A DNA stretch of 64,000 nt from an uncultured Roseovarius sp. (lineage in GTDB: Bacteria > Pseudomonadota > Alphaproteobacteria > Rhodobacterales > Rhodobacteraceae), in NCBI GenBank assembly GCA_947497295.1, contig CANMFU010000002.1:558001-622000 (forward strand), read 5' to 3'. Position numbers and translations under genes: made by a program. The notes under the pieces are model-generated. The model ran no database searches and had not been told where the DNA came from. It worked only from the letters and a program-made list of their open reading frames with translations. Every line of letters begins with the position of its first letter. The first letter of the stretch is position 1. This document shows positions 26,601-33,991 of this stretch, one piece after another.

Positions 26601-27524
26601 ATGTTCAGAATTTTATCTATCGCGCTCGTCGCCGCCGCCATTGGTTTCTCAGGGCAGGCTGTCCGCGCCGCCGATATTAGGGACGGTGCCGCCGCCTTAA
26701 TCGCAGGGGATTATTTGACAGCTTCAAGTGAATTGGTGCCGCTGGCCGAGCAAGGCGATGCGGTAGCACAAATGCTCGTCGGCTCAATGTTTCGCAATGG
26801 CAAAGGTGTCGAGAGAGACTACATGGAAGCTGTGCGGTGGTTTCGGATGTCTGCCGAGCAGGGCGAGGCCAAAGCTCAGACCAATCTCGGCTTCATGTAT
26901 TTCAGAGGCGAAGGAGTGTCGCAGGACTACGCTGAAGCTGCGCGGTGGTATCGAAAGGCCGCCGAGCAAGGTGATTTCAAGGCCCAGACCCACCTAGGTT
27001 TCATCTATTCGAATGAAGAAAGTGGGCAGGTAGACTACCTTGAAGCTTTACGGTGGTATCGCATGGCTGCTGAGCAAGGCTACGCGCCAGCACAGAACAA
27101 CCTTGCCACGATGTATGATAACGGCAAGGGCGTGGCGAAAGACCAAGCCGAAGCCGTGCGATGGTATCGCAAGGCTGCCGAGCAGGGCGACGCGGCAGCA
27201 CAGAACAATCTCGCCACGATGTATTACAACGGCAAGGGCGTGCCGAAAGACCAGGCTGAAGCTGTGCAGTGGTATCGCAAGGCTGCCGAGCAGGGCGACG
27301 CGCCAGCACAGAACAATCTCGCTCTTATGTTTATCGCAGGTGAAGGTGTGCTGAAAGACATCACCTCAGCACACATGTGGTGGAACATCGCCAGCGCCAA
27401 TGGCGATGATATCGCATCGAAAAACCGCGATCTAGCTGAGGGCGAGATGACTTCTGACCAGATTGCTGAAGCGACGCGCCGGGCAAGGGAATGCATGTCG
27501 TCCAACTACAGCGACTGCGATTGA
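26601..27524 (+). CDS. Secreted Sel1-repeat protein
   Basis: 307-aa protein with an N-terminal signal peptide ('RILSIALVAAAIGFSGQA', cleavage near 'VRAAD') and six Sel1/TPR-like repeats of 36 residues, each starting 'AEQGxAxAQ' and continuing 'LGxMYxxGxGVxxDxxEAxRWYRKA'. Repeats 4 and 5 are nearly identical at DNA level (about 27109-27300). The C-terminus 'RARECMSSNYSDCD' has two cysteines. Sel1 proteins act as periplasmic scaffolds; the partner is unknown. ATG 26601 follows AAAAAGGG; TATAAT at 26553 may be its -10 box. It is the only element gene on the plus strand and lies between 60-bp repeats. Confidence 0.88.
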   Translation: MFRILSIALVAAAIGFSGQAVRAADIRDGAAALIAGDYLTASSELVPLAEQGDAVAQMLVGSMFRNGKGVERDYMEAVRWFRMSAEQGEAKAQTNLGFMYFRGEGVSQDYAEAARWYRKAAEQGDFKAQTHLGFIYSNEESGQVDYLEALRWYRMAAEQGYAPAQNNLATMYDNGKGVAKDQAEAVRWYRKAAEQGDAAAQNNLATMYYNGKGVPKDQAEAVQWYRKAAEQGDAPAQNNLALMFIAGEGVLKDITSAHMWWNIASANGDDIASKNRDLAEGEMTSDQIAEATRRARECMSSNYSDCD

Positions 27525-27528
27525 ACCT

Positions 27529-27966
27529 TTACAAGTCTCTACTATGCGCCTTCCTTGTCACGTTATGCACAGAATTTGTGCGGGGGTTTTGGAATCGGAT
27601 GAATGTTTTTCGAGCGGGCCGACCGTCTGGCGTGGCTTCCTCTGCCAATCCCCACACCGACGCGCGCCCGATGCCAGACGGCCCCAGATGCGGGCCTTGG
27701 GTCAGGAATATGAAGCCGCGTTCCTCCAGCGCATTGAACCACGGGCCGACCGTGTTGCGATGCACGTTCAGCGCCGCAGCCGCGTCCCTGTGACTGAAAT
27801 AGATAGCGCCGTTGTTCGTGCCGTTGAAGCGCCGCTTCAATTCGATGTAGAGCGCGCGGGGGCCGGGAGCCAGGGTCGCCCATGCGTCCGACGCCTGCAC
27901 CCATTCGGGAAGCTGGACAAAACGCCCAGCCCCCCTTTTTTTCCGTTTGTATGTTGTGCCAGCCAT
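27529..27966 (-). CDS. Helix-turn-helix protein of mobile elements (rearranged C-terminus)
   Basis: 145-aa protein. 'RFVQLPEWVQASDAWATLAP' and 'ALYIELKRRFNGTNNGAIYF' lead into a winged helix 'SHRDAAAALNVHRNTVGPWF' and 'GPHLGPSGIGRASVW'. This is a frequent HTH family of Rhodobacteraceae phages and islands, probably DNA-binding in replication or regulation. ATG 27966 overlaps the stop of the 56-aa gene by one base (TGATG); the frame extends to 28047 without good reason. The last dozen residues ('HNVTRKAHSRDL') differ from the 'YGRHKKEDAC' end found at 26380, because the Sel1 segment intervenes. Confidence 0.75.
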   Translation of the reverse strand: MAGTTYKRKKRGAGRFVQLPEWVQASDAWATLAPGPRALYIELKRRFNGTNNGAIYFSHRDAAAALNVHRNTVGPWFNALEERGFIFLTQGPHLGPSGIGRASVWGLAEEATPDGRPARKTFIRFQNPRTNSVHNVTRKAHSRDL

Positions 27967-28136
27967 CAGCGTTTGTCCATCGTCAGGCAGGCCAGCCAAA
28001 CGCGCATTGCGGTGGCTTGGCAGGGGCAACCACCAAGGGATACCCAAGCCCCGCCTGCTGCCCCCTCAGCAGCGTTGCGGGCCATGATGTGCCACTTGCC
28101 ATTGCGGCGGGTCAGGCGGGTTTGCGGGTCAGTCAT
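27966..28136 (-). CDS. Small protein (56 aa) in the overlapping gene chain
   Basis: Starts 'MTDPQTRLTRRNGKWHIMAR' and ends 'VWLACLTMDKR', with 'AGGAWVSLGGCPCQATAM' between. No domain recognised. Support comes from the arrangement: ATG 28136 lies inside the end of the 33-aa gene, and its TGA shares one base with the HTH start. Codon choice is GC-rich like its neighbours. An in-frame ATG at 28148 would add four residues. Confidence 0.55.
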   Translation of the reverse strand: MTDPQTRLTRRNGKWHIMARNAAEGAAGGAWVSLGGCPCQATAMRVWLACLTMDKR

Positions 28137-28230
28137 GTGCAGCCCCATAGTGAAGCGCGGCGATAAGCCGGGCTTGGGTGTCGGTCAGGCCAAAGAGGCG
28201 GCGCAGGCGGCGGATACGGGCGGCGGTCAT
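28129..28230 (-). CDS. Very small basic protein (33 aa)
   Basis: Encodes MTAARIRRLRRLFGLTDTQA followed by a short tail ending in 'HYGAAHD'. ATG at 28230 overlaps the preceding HTH stop (ATGA), and the stop overlaps the next ATG by 8 bp, so it fits exactly into a translationally coupled chain. The 'RRLFGLTDTQARLIAAL' part resembles a single helix-turn-helix recognition unit. The function is unknown; it is below usual gene-calling length. Confidence 0.55.
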   Translation of the reverse strand: MTAARIRRLRRLFGLTDTQARLIAALHYGAAHD

Positions 28231-28514
28231 TGCGTGGCCCCCTCAGCGCCCAGCGCGCGGGCGGATCTGGGGAACCGCAGCGCGGCCCGGTCTATCCCTG
28301 CTTTCAGTGAATAGTGCGCGACGTTCTGCGGCCCGCGATACTCGGTCTGTATCGGCCAGCCATATTCATGGCGCAGGCGATGGATGATTGCGCCCAGCCG
28401 CCACCCGCGCACCTCGCGGATTTCGGTTTTGTGGCTAATCGTGCGCCCGTCCAGTAGCGCCTTGCAGGTCCAGAAGACCTGTGAGTCGCTGGAGTAAAAT
28501 TGATCTTTTGACAT
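28227..28514 (-). CDS. Small winged-helix protein (HTH_39-like)
   Basis: 95-aa protein. 'TCKALLDGRTISHKTEIREV' and 'RGWRLGAIIHRLRHEYGWPI' match the small phage helix-turn-helix family PF14090 as I know it. The C-terminal part is basic and alanine-rich. ATG 28514 is preceded by AGAAAGG. It heads the chain 95-33-56-145 aa, all overlapping by 1-8 bp and all leftward. Likely DNA-binding; target unknown. Confidence 0.68.
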   Translation of the reverse strand: MSKDQFYSSDSQVFWTCKALLDGRTISHKTEIREVRGWRLGAIIHRLRHEYGWPIQTEYRGPQNVAHYSLKAGIDRAALRFPRSARALGAEGATQ

Positions 28515-28624
28515 TGTTTGATGCCTTTCTGTTGAACAAGAAAGGCGCTGGGCGTATGTCTGAGTTGCTTAGACTGAAGACGGCACCCCCAGCGCCTGCG
28601 GTATCCGCAAGTGCGGGGGTGTTT

Positions 28625-28795
28625 TCAGTTCCGGGCCTCAGCCAAGGCCGCGTCTATGTCGGCCTCGACCCAATAGAGGCGTGCGCCGAATTTAATCGGC
28701 TGGGGCAAACGGCCCATTTCGATATCGCGGTAAACAGATGAACGGCTGCGACCGCCGATCTTTGCTTGCAGATCAGGGAAAGAAAGATAGCGCAT
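28625..28795 (-). CDS. AlpA-family phage/island regulator
   Basis: 56-aa protein starting 'MRYLSFPDLQAKIGGRSRSS' and continuing 'VYRDIEMGRLPQPIKFG', 'RLYWVEADIDAAL'. This is the AlpA/MerR-like HTH arrangement (P4 AlpA activates integrase or excision). GGAG stands 9 nt upstream of ATG 28795. Too short for a 60-codon cutoff but well supported by motif order and by its place between the integrase pair and the HTH chain. A stem of CACCCCC/GGGGGTG type lies just downstream (about 28587-28622). Confidence 0.85.
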   Translation of the reverse strand: MRYLSFPDLQAKIGGRSRSSVYRDIEMGRLPQPIKFGARLYWVEADIDAALAEARN

Positions 28796-28865
28796 GATGA
28801 TGCTCCATTGCTGTTTGTGGGTGCATCATACGTCTTCAAAAAAGGGACTTCCGCAGGCACTGTCC

Positions 28866-29657
28866 CTACTTTCTGGTGTTCCGCGTCCATAGTTTTTTGT
28901 TGGCCTCAGCACTGACACCCAGACCGCTACTATGGGTCAGTTGCGCGGCTCGACGAACCGAATGGCCTTTCGCAATGAAGCTACGCATTTTTTCTAAACG
29001 CTTCCGCTTCTCTGCGGAGTTCTCCCTTGAACGCGTTGCGCCTCCTGACGCCGCACCGGCCAAGGTTTTCTTTCCGCGCATCGCATCATCTTCATTGCGA
29101 AGCTTCTGGTCCAGTTGCGAAGCTAAATATCCAAACGCGAATTCGTTTTTGTGCGCTAACAGTGCAAAAACTGCACTGCCAGCCAACCAGACCGGAGAAA
29201 ATTTCCCTTCACAGTAGTGCGACCAAGCGGCAGATAGCGCAGATTGTTGTATCAATTTTTCTTCTTCCAGATCCTTGCCGTAACGCAAATACTCAAATGT
29301 ATCTACAGAGCGAGTTCCAGAAGTAGCCCTTCTGAGGTGTCCGAATTCGTACTCGGAAAGAGAACGCCGCAATTGAAGCAGTTTTTTATAGCTAAGGTTT
29401 CCATCCTCCGTCCAACATCTTTCTCTCAACAATTCGATGCATTGGCGGAGTTGCACTAATGGATCGAACAGCATGAAAGCTTGCCACTGCATCGCCTCCG
29501 CTGTCGCCTCCCCTATAAAAGCAGCGTATTCGTCAGTATTTTCACCAGGTGTGTAAGATGCATATTGAAAGCTGCTAATTCCCCTACTTGCCGTGTGAAA
29601 AGAAAAATGGCCGATATCAGATCTTATTTGCCGTTTCTTGTCATCAGAGATGGTCAT
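28866..29657 (-). CDS. Unknown protein coupled to the integrase
   Basis: 263-aa protein of no family I recognise, with AT-richer codon use than the flanks. The N-terminal 200 residues are mainly helical ('FMLFDPLVQLRQCIELLRE', 'LSYKKLLQLRRSLSEYEFG', 'WLAGSAVFALLAHKNEFAFG'). A basic linker 'SRENSAEKRKRLEKMRSF' leads to 'IAKGHSVRRAAQLTHSSGLG', which resembles a resolvase-type helix-turn-helix. The ATG overlaps the integrase stop (ATGA), so its translation depends on the integrase message. A recombination-directionality, regulatory or cargo role is possible but unproven. Confidence 0.65.
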   Translation of the reverse strand: MTISDDKKRQIRSDIGHFSFHTASRGISSFQYASYTPGENTDEYAAFIGEATAEAMQWQAFMLFDPLVQLRQCIELLRERCWTEDGNLSYKKLLQLRRSLSEYEFGHLRRATSGTRSVDTFEYLRYGKDLEEEKLIQQSALSAAWSHYCEGKFSPVWLAGSAVFALLAHKNEFAFGYLASQLDQKLRNEDDAMRGKKTLAGAASGGATRSRENSAEKRKRLEKMRSFIAKGHSVRRAAQLTHSSGLGVSAEANKKLWTRNTRK

Positions 29658-30900
29658 GCAAATCTCGCAATCTGGTTATCAGCACCAGTTACGGCATTTG
29701 CCCACCGCTCCATCAGTGCGCGCCGTTGCTCCAAATAATCTGTGCGCCGATAGGCCCGCTCTACCGCGCCGCCCGTGACGTGCCCAAGACAGGTTTCGGC
29801 CACATCCTGCGGAGTATATATCGCCACCTTCTCGAAGTCGGCTGTGCTTTCTTCTTCTGTTTTCTCAGGCCGATTAGACGGCACCTCTGCCGTCCAGTCG
29901 CGGAAAGACGACCGAAACCCGTGCGGGCGCTCTTTCAGCCCGCGCCGGTCCATCAAGGCGGTCATGGTCATATCGGATATCACGCCGCGCTTCATGCCGG
30001 GAAACAGGAACCCGTCGCGCGCGAATTTGCGGGCCTCTGCGATGACGCCTTGCGCCTCGATTGATAGCGGCACCCGAAAATCGCTTGTCGCGCCCAGACG
30101 GCCTTTCATCGTCGCGGCGGGGATTGTCCACACGTCGCCGTCGATCTGATCAACGTGCAGGAACCGCAGCGGGTAGGACCGCACTGCCGTCAGGATCAAC
30201 AGCCGCAACGCCAATTCCGTGATGCTGCCCCCATCCAGCGATTGATAGAAGACAGGCACGTCGCGCCAGTTCATCGCGGGCACGTTCTGGACGGTGTGCC
30301 GTTGCTTGCCCAGCAGCGCCTTGGCCTTGTCCGTCGCTTGCAGATCCACCTCCAGCCCCAGCGCCGCCGCGTGGCGCATGACGATGCTGAGGCGGTTCAT
30401 CGCCTTGCGCGCGGTGTCGGCCTTGCTGTGCCAGATAGGGGCCAGCGTGTCGCGGATATCCTTCTGGTCAATATCGGCCACGGGCACCTTGCCCAGCTTG
30501 GGCAGGACGTGCAGTTCAAGCGGCGAAAACCAGCGGCCCGCCTTGCCGTCGCCTTTCAACTCGGCCTTGCGGCTGTTGAAGGCGTCCAGCGCGATATCGC
30601 CAGCATATGAATATTGCGCGCCGCCTCGCGTCGCTGGCGGTCACGTTCCTTGATCGGGTCCAGACCTTGCCGCGCCACGGCCCGCCAAGTGTCGGCCACC
30701 TCGCGCGCCTCTTTCAGTGAGCGGTCAGGATAGGCCCCCAGACCCATTTCGCGCCGCCTGCCGTGCGTTGTGACGCGCAGCACCCATTGCGCGCCGCCAT
30801 CCTCGCGCTTGACCAGCCACAGACCCCCGCCATCAGCATGTTTTCCGACGCTGGCGGTTTTGACGCCGGATGCACTCAGACGGTTCAGGGCACGGCCCAT
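29654..30900 (-). pseudogene. int: P4-type tyrosine integrase with a one-base frameshift
   Basis: The N-terminal arm-binding domain (DUF4102 type, 'RLSASGVKTASVGKHADGGG', 'MGLGAYPDRSLKEAREVADT') is in one frame, ending in an unrelated tail at 30556. The core-binding and catalytic domains follow in another frame from about 30595 ('ALDAFNSRKAELKGDGKAGR'). Insertion of one base near 30599 ('MLA-DIALDAF') would restore a roughly 415-aa integrase. Catalytic residues are otherwise present: Arg in 'LTAVRSYPLRFL', 'HGFRSSFRDW', 'CLGHVTGGAVERAY'. Either the element is locked in place or this is a sequencing error. TTG at 30918 is an alternative start. Confidence 0.85.
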
Positions 30901-31043
30901 TCTCAATCCCCCTCTCAATCCCCCTCAACATATGGTATGCTATGGGGCATTGTGGGGCGTTATGGAATAGGAAAATGTCTAAATCACTCTATTTTACAGG
31001 GGATGCGGTATTCCGTGATGCATCAAGATATAGGGCTTGGACG

Positions 31044-31059
31044 CCTCTCCTGGGCACCA
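31044..31059 (+). repeat. Attachment site, distal side (16-bp core)
   Basis: Exact copy of the tRNA-Leu 3' end (25227-25242). Flanking bases differ on both sides, which sets the right limit of the element about 145 bp upstream of the integrase start. Confidence 0.88.
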
Positions 31060-31348
31060 TATCCAAAGACAAACCGTTGTTGTGCCTCAGCTTTATCGTT
31101 GGATGCAGCACGCGTGGTGCGTGGCGTATACCGAACGCCGACCAATTCCTACCAATGCGATCCCCGATATTCAGGCGGTATGTCGTGACCGGATGATGAA
31201 CTGCGCTGGTTGGTTGCTCTTTCAAAGTCGAACTGCACCCAGATCCAATAGCGTATTTTCAGCCGACGATATGCAGCCAGCGGTTCCCAAAAACAGCGGA
31301 CGTAAACTCGTGTGTGCTGGAAACGCGTAGCTGAGATCAGCCTTTGGC
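31060..31348. other. Non-coding interval right of the element
   Basis: No convincing gene. Short open frames lack ribosome sites and known motifs. This is the chromosomal side of the attachment site, downstream of the MFS gene stop. Confidence 0.5.
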
Positions 31349-32572
31349 TTAGGCAGAGACGGTTGGTGGCCTCATGAGCGCGAGGAGCGCGATGGCGAGG
31401 ACGGCAAGCCCTCCAGACAATGCATATGGCACCTGAAAATCGCCGGTCTTTTCGGCCAGGAAACCGGCCATCACCGGGCCGATACCCTGACCGCCAGAAA
31501 ACAGCAGGGTCAGCACGGCAAACGCGTTGGCGGCCGACGCCGGCCCAAAGTAGTCGCCGGATGACGCAGCGATGATCACCGGGATGCTCCAGGCGGCCAA
31601 TCCGAATAATGTGACCGACAGATAAAGCATGAAGGTCGCGGTGCCAAATCCGACCAGAATGTAGGCGATACCAAGCACTGCAAACGCCACGGCCATCCCT
31701 GCACGGCGGCCGATACGGTCCGATATCCAGCCAAATAGCAGGCCGGAAAAGACGCTGAGCAGGCCAAACCAGGCCCACAGGTTGCCAGATGCGTTTTTGC
31801 TCATCTCGTAGGCGTCGACCATGCTGGTGACGATAAATGTCACGTATATCATGTAGGTGGCGCCGTAGATGCCGTAGACCAGGCCCAATTGAAGCAGCAG
31901 CCAGAATTTGCCCGATGGGGCGTGAGAGGTTTTGTGTGTAGGGGTCTGCGCAGGCATGCGACCGGCAGGCATTTTTCCGATGTCACGGGGGTGATTGCGG
32001 AACAGGGCAAGGCTTAGACCGACGGCGACTGCGCTGGTTGCTGCAAAGATCAGCCATGCGATTTGCCAGGGCACAAGCCCGAATACTGGGGCCAGCTGCG
32101 GCAGAATGAACCCGCTGAGGACGATGCCAAAGCCAGAGCCCGCCATCACGATACCGGCGGCAAATCCGCGATGCGAGGGGTAGAACCACTGCGACATGGC
32201 GCCCATTGCTGGCAGAACGACGCCCGCACTGCCTATGCCGGTTATTGTGTAAAGCGCACACAAGATCACGAAGCTGCCGGTAAACGCCATGCCCGCCATC
32301 GAACCTGCCAGAAGAGACAGGCAGACTGCGACGGTGGCGCGCGCTCGCAATCTGGGTAAAACCAGCGGGATCAGCAGGACGCCGATCAGATACCCTGCCA
32401 TATTCGCAAAGCCGAGCAATCCGGCCTGAGAATAATTCAGCCCAAGGGTCTGCGACATCGACGGCAGCAGCATTCCAAACGCGAAACGCCCCAGGCCCAA
32501 GGCGCAGAATACTGCGATGGCCCCGGCCAGAGCCACGGTCCAAGCGTAGTTCAGCTTTGGGTCGGCCGGCAT
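31349..32572 (-). CDS. MFS transporter
   Basis: 407-aa major facilitator with 12 predicted transmembrane helices and a central loop near residue 200 ('RNHPRDIGKMPAGRMPAQTP'). The loop 2-3 type motif is present in the second half as 'GWISDRIGRRAGMAVAF'. It resembles the YbfB/YjiJ or oxalate/formate-like MFS branches; the substrate is not predictable. The frame is open to 32785, but the extra 71 residues are not membrane-protein-like, and ATG at 32572 begins just before helix 1. The ribosome site is weak. It may import a compound for the catabolic region to the right. Confidence 0.85.
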   Translation of the reverse strand: MPADPKLNYAWTVALAGAIAVFCALGLGRFAFGMLLPSMSQTLGLNYSQAGLLGFANMAGYLIGVLLIPLVLPRLRARATVAVCLSLLAGSMAGMAFTGSFVILCALYTITGIGSAGVVLPAMGAMSQWFYPSHRGFAAGIVMAGSGFGIVLSGFILPQLAPVFGLVPWQIAWLIFAATSAVAVGLSLALFRNHPRDIGKMPAGRMPAQTPTHKTSHAPSGKFWLLLQLGLVYGIYGATYMIYVTFIVTSMVDAYEMSKNASGNLWAWFGLLSVFSGLLFGWISDRIGRRAGMAVAFAVLGIAYILVGFGTATFMLYLSVTLFGLAAWSIPVIIAASSGDYFGPASAANAFAVLTLLFSGGQGIGPVMAGFLAEKTGDFQVPYALSGGLAVLAIALLALMRPPTVSA

Positions 32573-32950
32573 TGTATCTTTGTTATCCACGGGCAGCCTA
32601 CGGTGTGATGCAAGGCAGATTTGCCAAGGTATGTTGAGCGAAGCGAGAGAGACTCGGGCGTTCTTTTCGGCATTGGTAATGGCCCGCAGGCTGATTGAAA
32701 CGATGCGCGGGATCGGTTGTGTCACGTCGCGGTGGGCAAAGGGCAGCCCGACAGGAGGAGTTTCATGGTCACGAGCGTTTGGCAACGCATTGTAATTCAG
32801 TAGTCTGGGCTAACGGCTGGCCTGTCCAGATATCGTATGTCTATGATATCAAGACTATCGAGACAAACCACGAGGCCGATTTGCCATCTGGGTTGTTGAT
32901 TTTTGCAAGGATGGCTGAGGTAGGGTGGATTACCGGCCTTGCAATACCGA
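32573..32950. other. Intergenic region between MFS and adk
   Basis: 378 bp with no gene I can support. An in-frame extension of the MFS reading frame (to 32785) and an opposite ORF (32580-32795) both lack ribosome sites and homology. Confidence 0.45.
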
Positions 32951-33610
32951 TCAAGCGTCTGCCTGCGCGATGGCAGTCGCCAGTTGTTGGCCGATCACAC
33001 TGATATCTCCCATTGCGTCGATACGTTTGAGCAGTCCCTTGCCGTCATAGTAAGCGATTAAGGGCGCCGTTTCGGCGTGGTACCCCCTGAGCCGTTGAGC
33101 GACGGTTTCGGCATTATCGTCGGCGCGCCGTTTGAACTCTGATCCGCCGCAACTGTCGCAAAGGTCAGGGTTTGATGGTGTTTCGTGGGTGTCGTGATAT
33201 CCCTCGCCGCAGGTCGCGCAGGTGTAGCGGCCGGAAATACGCTCGATCACCGCCTCGTCCTGAACGTCGAGCGAGACCACGACATCAAGTTCCAGCGACT
33301 TTTCGGACAAAAGAGCGTCCAGAGCCTTGGCCTGACCGACCGTGCGTGGGAAGCCGTCAAAGATGACACCTTGTGCCACATCAGGCTGGTCCAATCGGTC
33401 GGACACGATGGCCGTCACGATATCGTCCGAAACCAAACCGCCGGCTTCCATCACCTCCTTTGCGGCCTTGCCAGCAGGCGTCCCTTCTGCCACCGCCTCA
33501 CGCAAAAGATCACCAGTGGAGAGCTGCAGGAGGCCAAATTTTTCGGTCAGCATCCGCGCCTGCGTGCCTTTGCCGGCGCCGGGTGGTCCGAGCAAGATCA
33601 AGTTGGGCAT
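32951..33610 (-). CDS. adk: Adenylate kinase
   Basis: 219-aa long-type adenylate kinase (ATP + AMP to 2 ADP). P-loop 'LLGPPGAGKGTQAR' (residues 6-19), 'STGDLLREAV', 'DGFPRTVGQAKALD', and a zinc-binding LID with four cysteines ('YTCATCGEGYHD', 'LCDSCGGSEF'). All catalytic arginines expected are visible. The housekeeping adk normally sits in the ribosomal-protein/secY region. This copy lies beside an AMP-forming acyl-CoA synthetase on the same strand, where it could recycle the AMP made; it may be a second copy. Confidence 0.96.
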   Translation of the reverse strand: MPNLILLGPPGAGKGTQARMLTEKFGLLQLSTGDLLREAVAEGTPAGKAAKEVMEAGGLVSDDIVTAIVSDRLDQPDVAQGVIFDGFPRTVGQAKALDALLSEKSLELDVVVSLDVQDEAVIERISGRYTCATCGEGYHDTHETPSNPDLCDSCGGSEFKRRADDNAETVAQRLRGYHAETAPLIAYYDGKGLLKRIDAMGDISVIGQQLATAIAQADA

Positions 33611-33991
33611 CTCTGTTGATCCTTTCTAAATTCTCTGAAACTCAGGGTGTCGTCTTGTGCAGTAAACTGTGATCGTTACCAAAGGGCTGAATGCTGCAAT
33701 GTTGGCCGTGTGCTATACGGCACTAAGATTTTGCCGATTTATCAGCCTCACGGTATCTCTTCTTCGGTGACGCTCGCATCCGAATGTCCTGAGCGGCGCA
33801 CAACGCCCCAGATTATCGTACCTTTGACGACACAGGTGCACAGCTCGCGTGGATTGGCGCCTGCAAAGGCGTCGCGATCGTGAAGCCCTGACGCCTAAAA
33901 TTCTGCCTTGCCTGTGTGCCTGGTGACCACGTCCCGGCCCGTTAGCGGACGGGCAATGGCCCCAAGCACACAATTATTGGCAGCAGCGTCC
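33611..33991. other. Intergenic region with a possible gene remnant
   Basis: 381 bp. On the minus strand, about 33765-33890, a 40-codon open stretch ('FAGANPRELCTCVVKGTIIW' onward) looks protein-like, but a TAG precedes it and there is no start. It is best seen as a remnant. Nothing else is recognised. Confidence 0.35.

Larger units (their letters stand above)
25227..31059. mobile_element. 5.8-kb integrative element in tRNA-Leu
   Basis: Bounded by the 16-bp direct repeat CCTCTCCTGGGCACCA, at the tRNA-Leu 3' end and again at 31044. It contains, reading leftward from the far end, a tyrosine integrase (frameshifted), a coupled 263-aa unknown protein, an AlpA-like excision regulator, a small HTH protein, two very small proteins, a replication-type HTH protein, and a zinc-ribbon protein. 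A Sel1-repeat gene is inserted on the opposite strand. No capsid, terminase, relaxase or clear replication initiator is visible, so it looks like a satellite-like or reduced island. Several parts are more AT-rich than the flanks. Confidence 0.88.

Noticed and set aside
26601..27524. Repeated 108-bp units that might look like a tandem-repeat array or CRISPR
   Set aside because: They are Sel1 repeats in a coding frame, without spacers; no CRISPR-like array occurs in the window.
31044..31059. Second tRNA gene suggested by the tRNA-Leu-like 3' end
   Set aside because: Only the last 16 bp match; no anticodon or D-arm precedes them. It is the distal attachment site.
32573..32785. 71-residue N-terminal extension of the MFS protein
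   Set aside because: Polar, not conserved-looking, and would put helix 1 far from the start; ATG at 32572 is sufficient.
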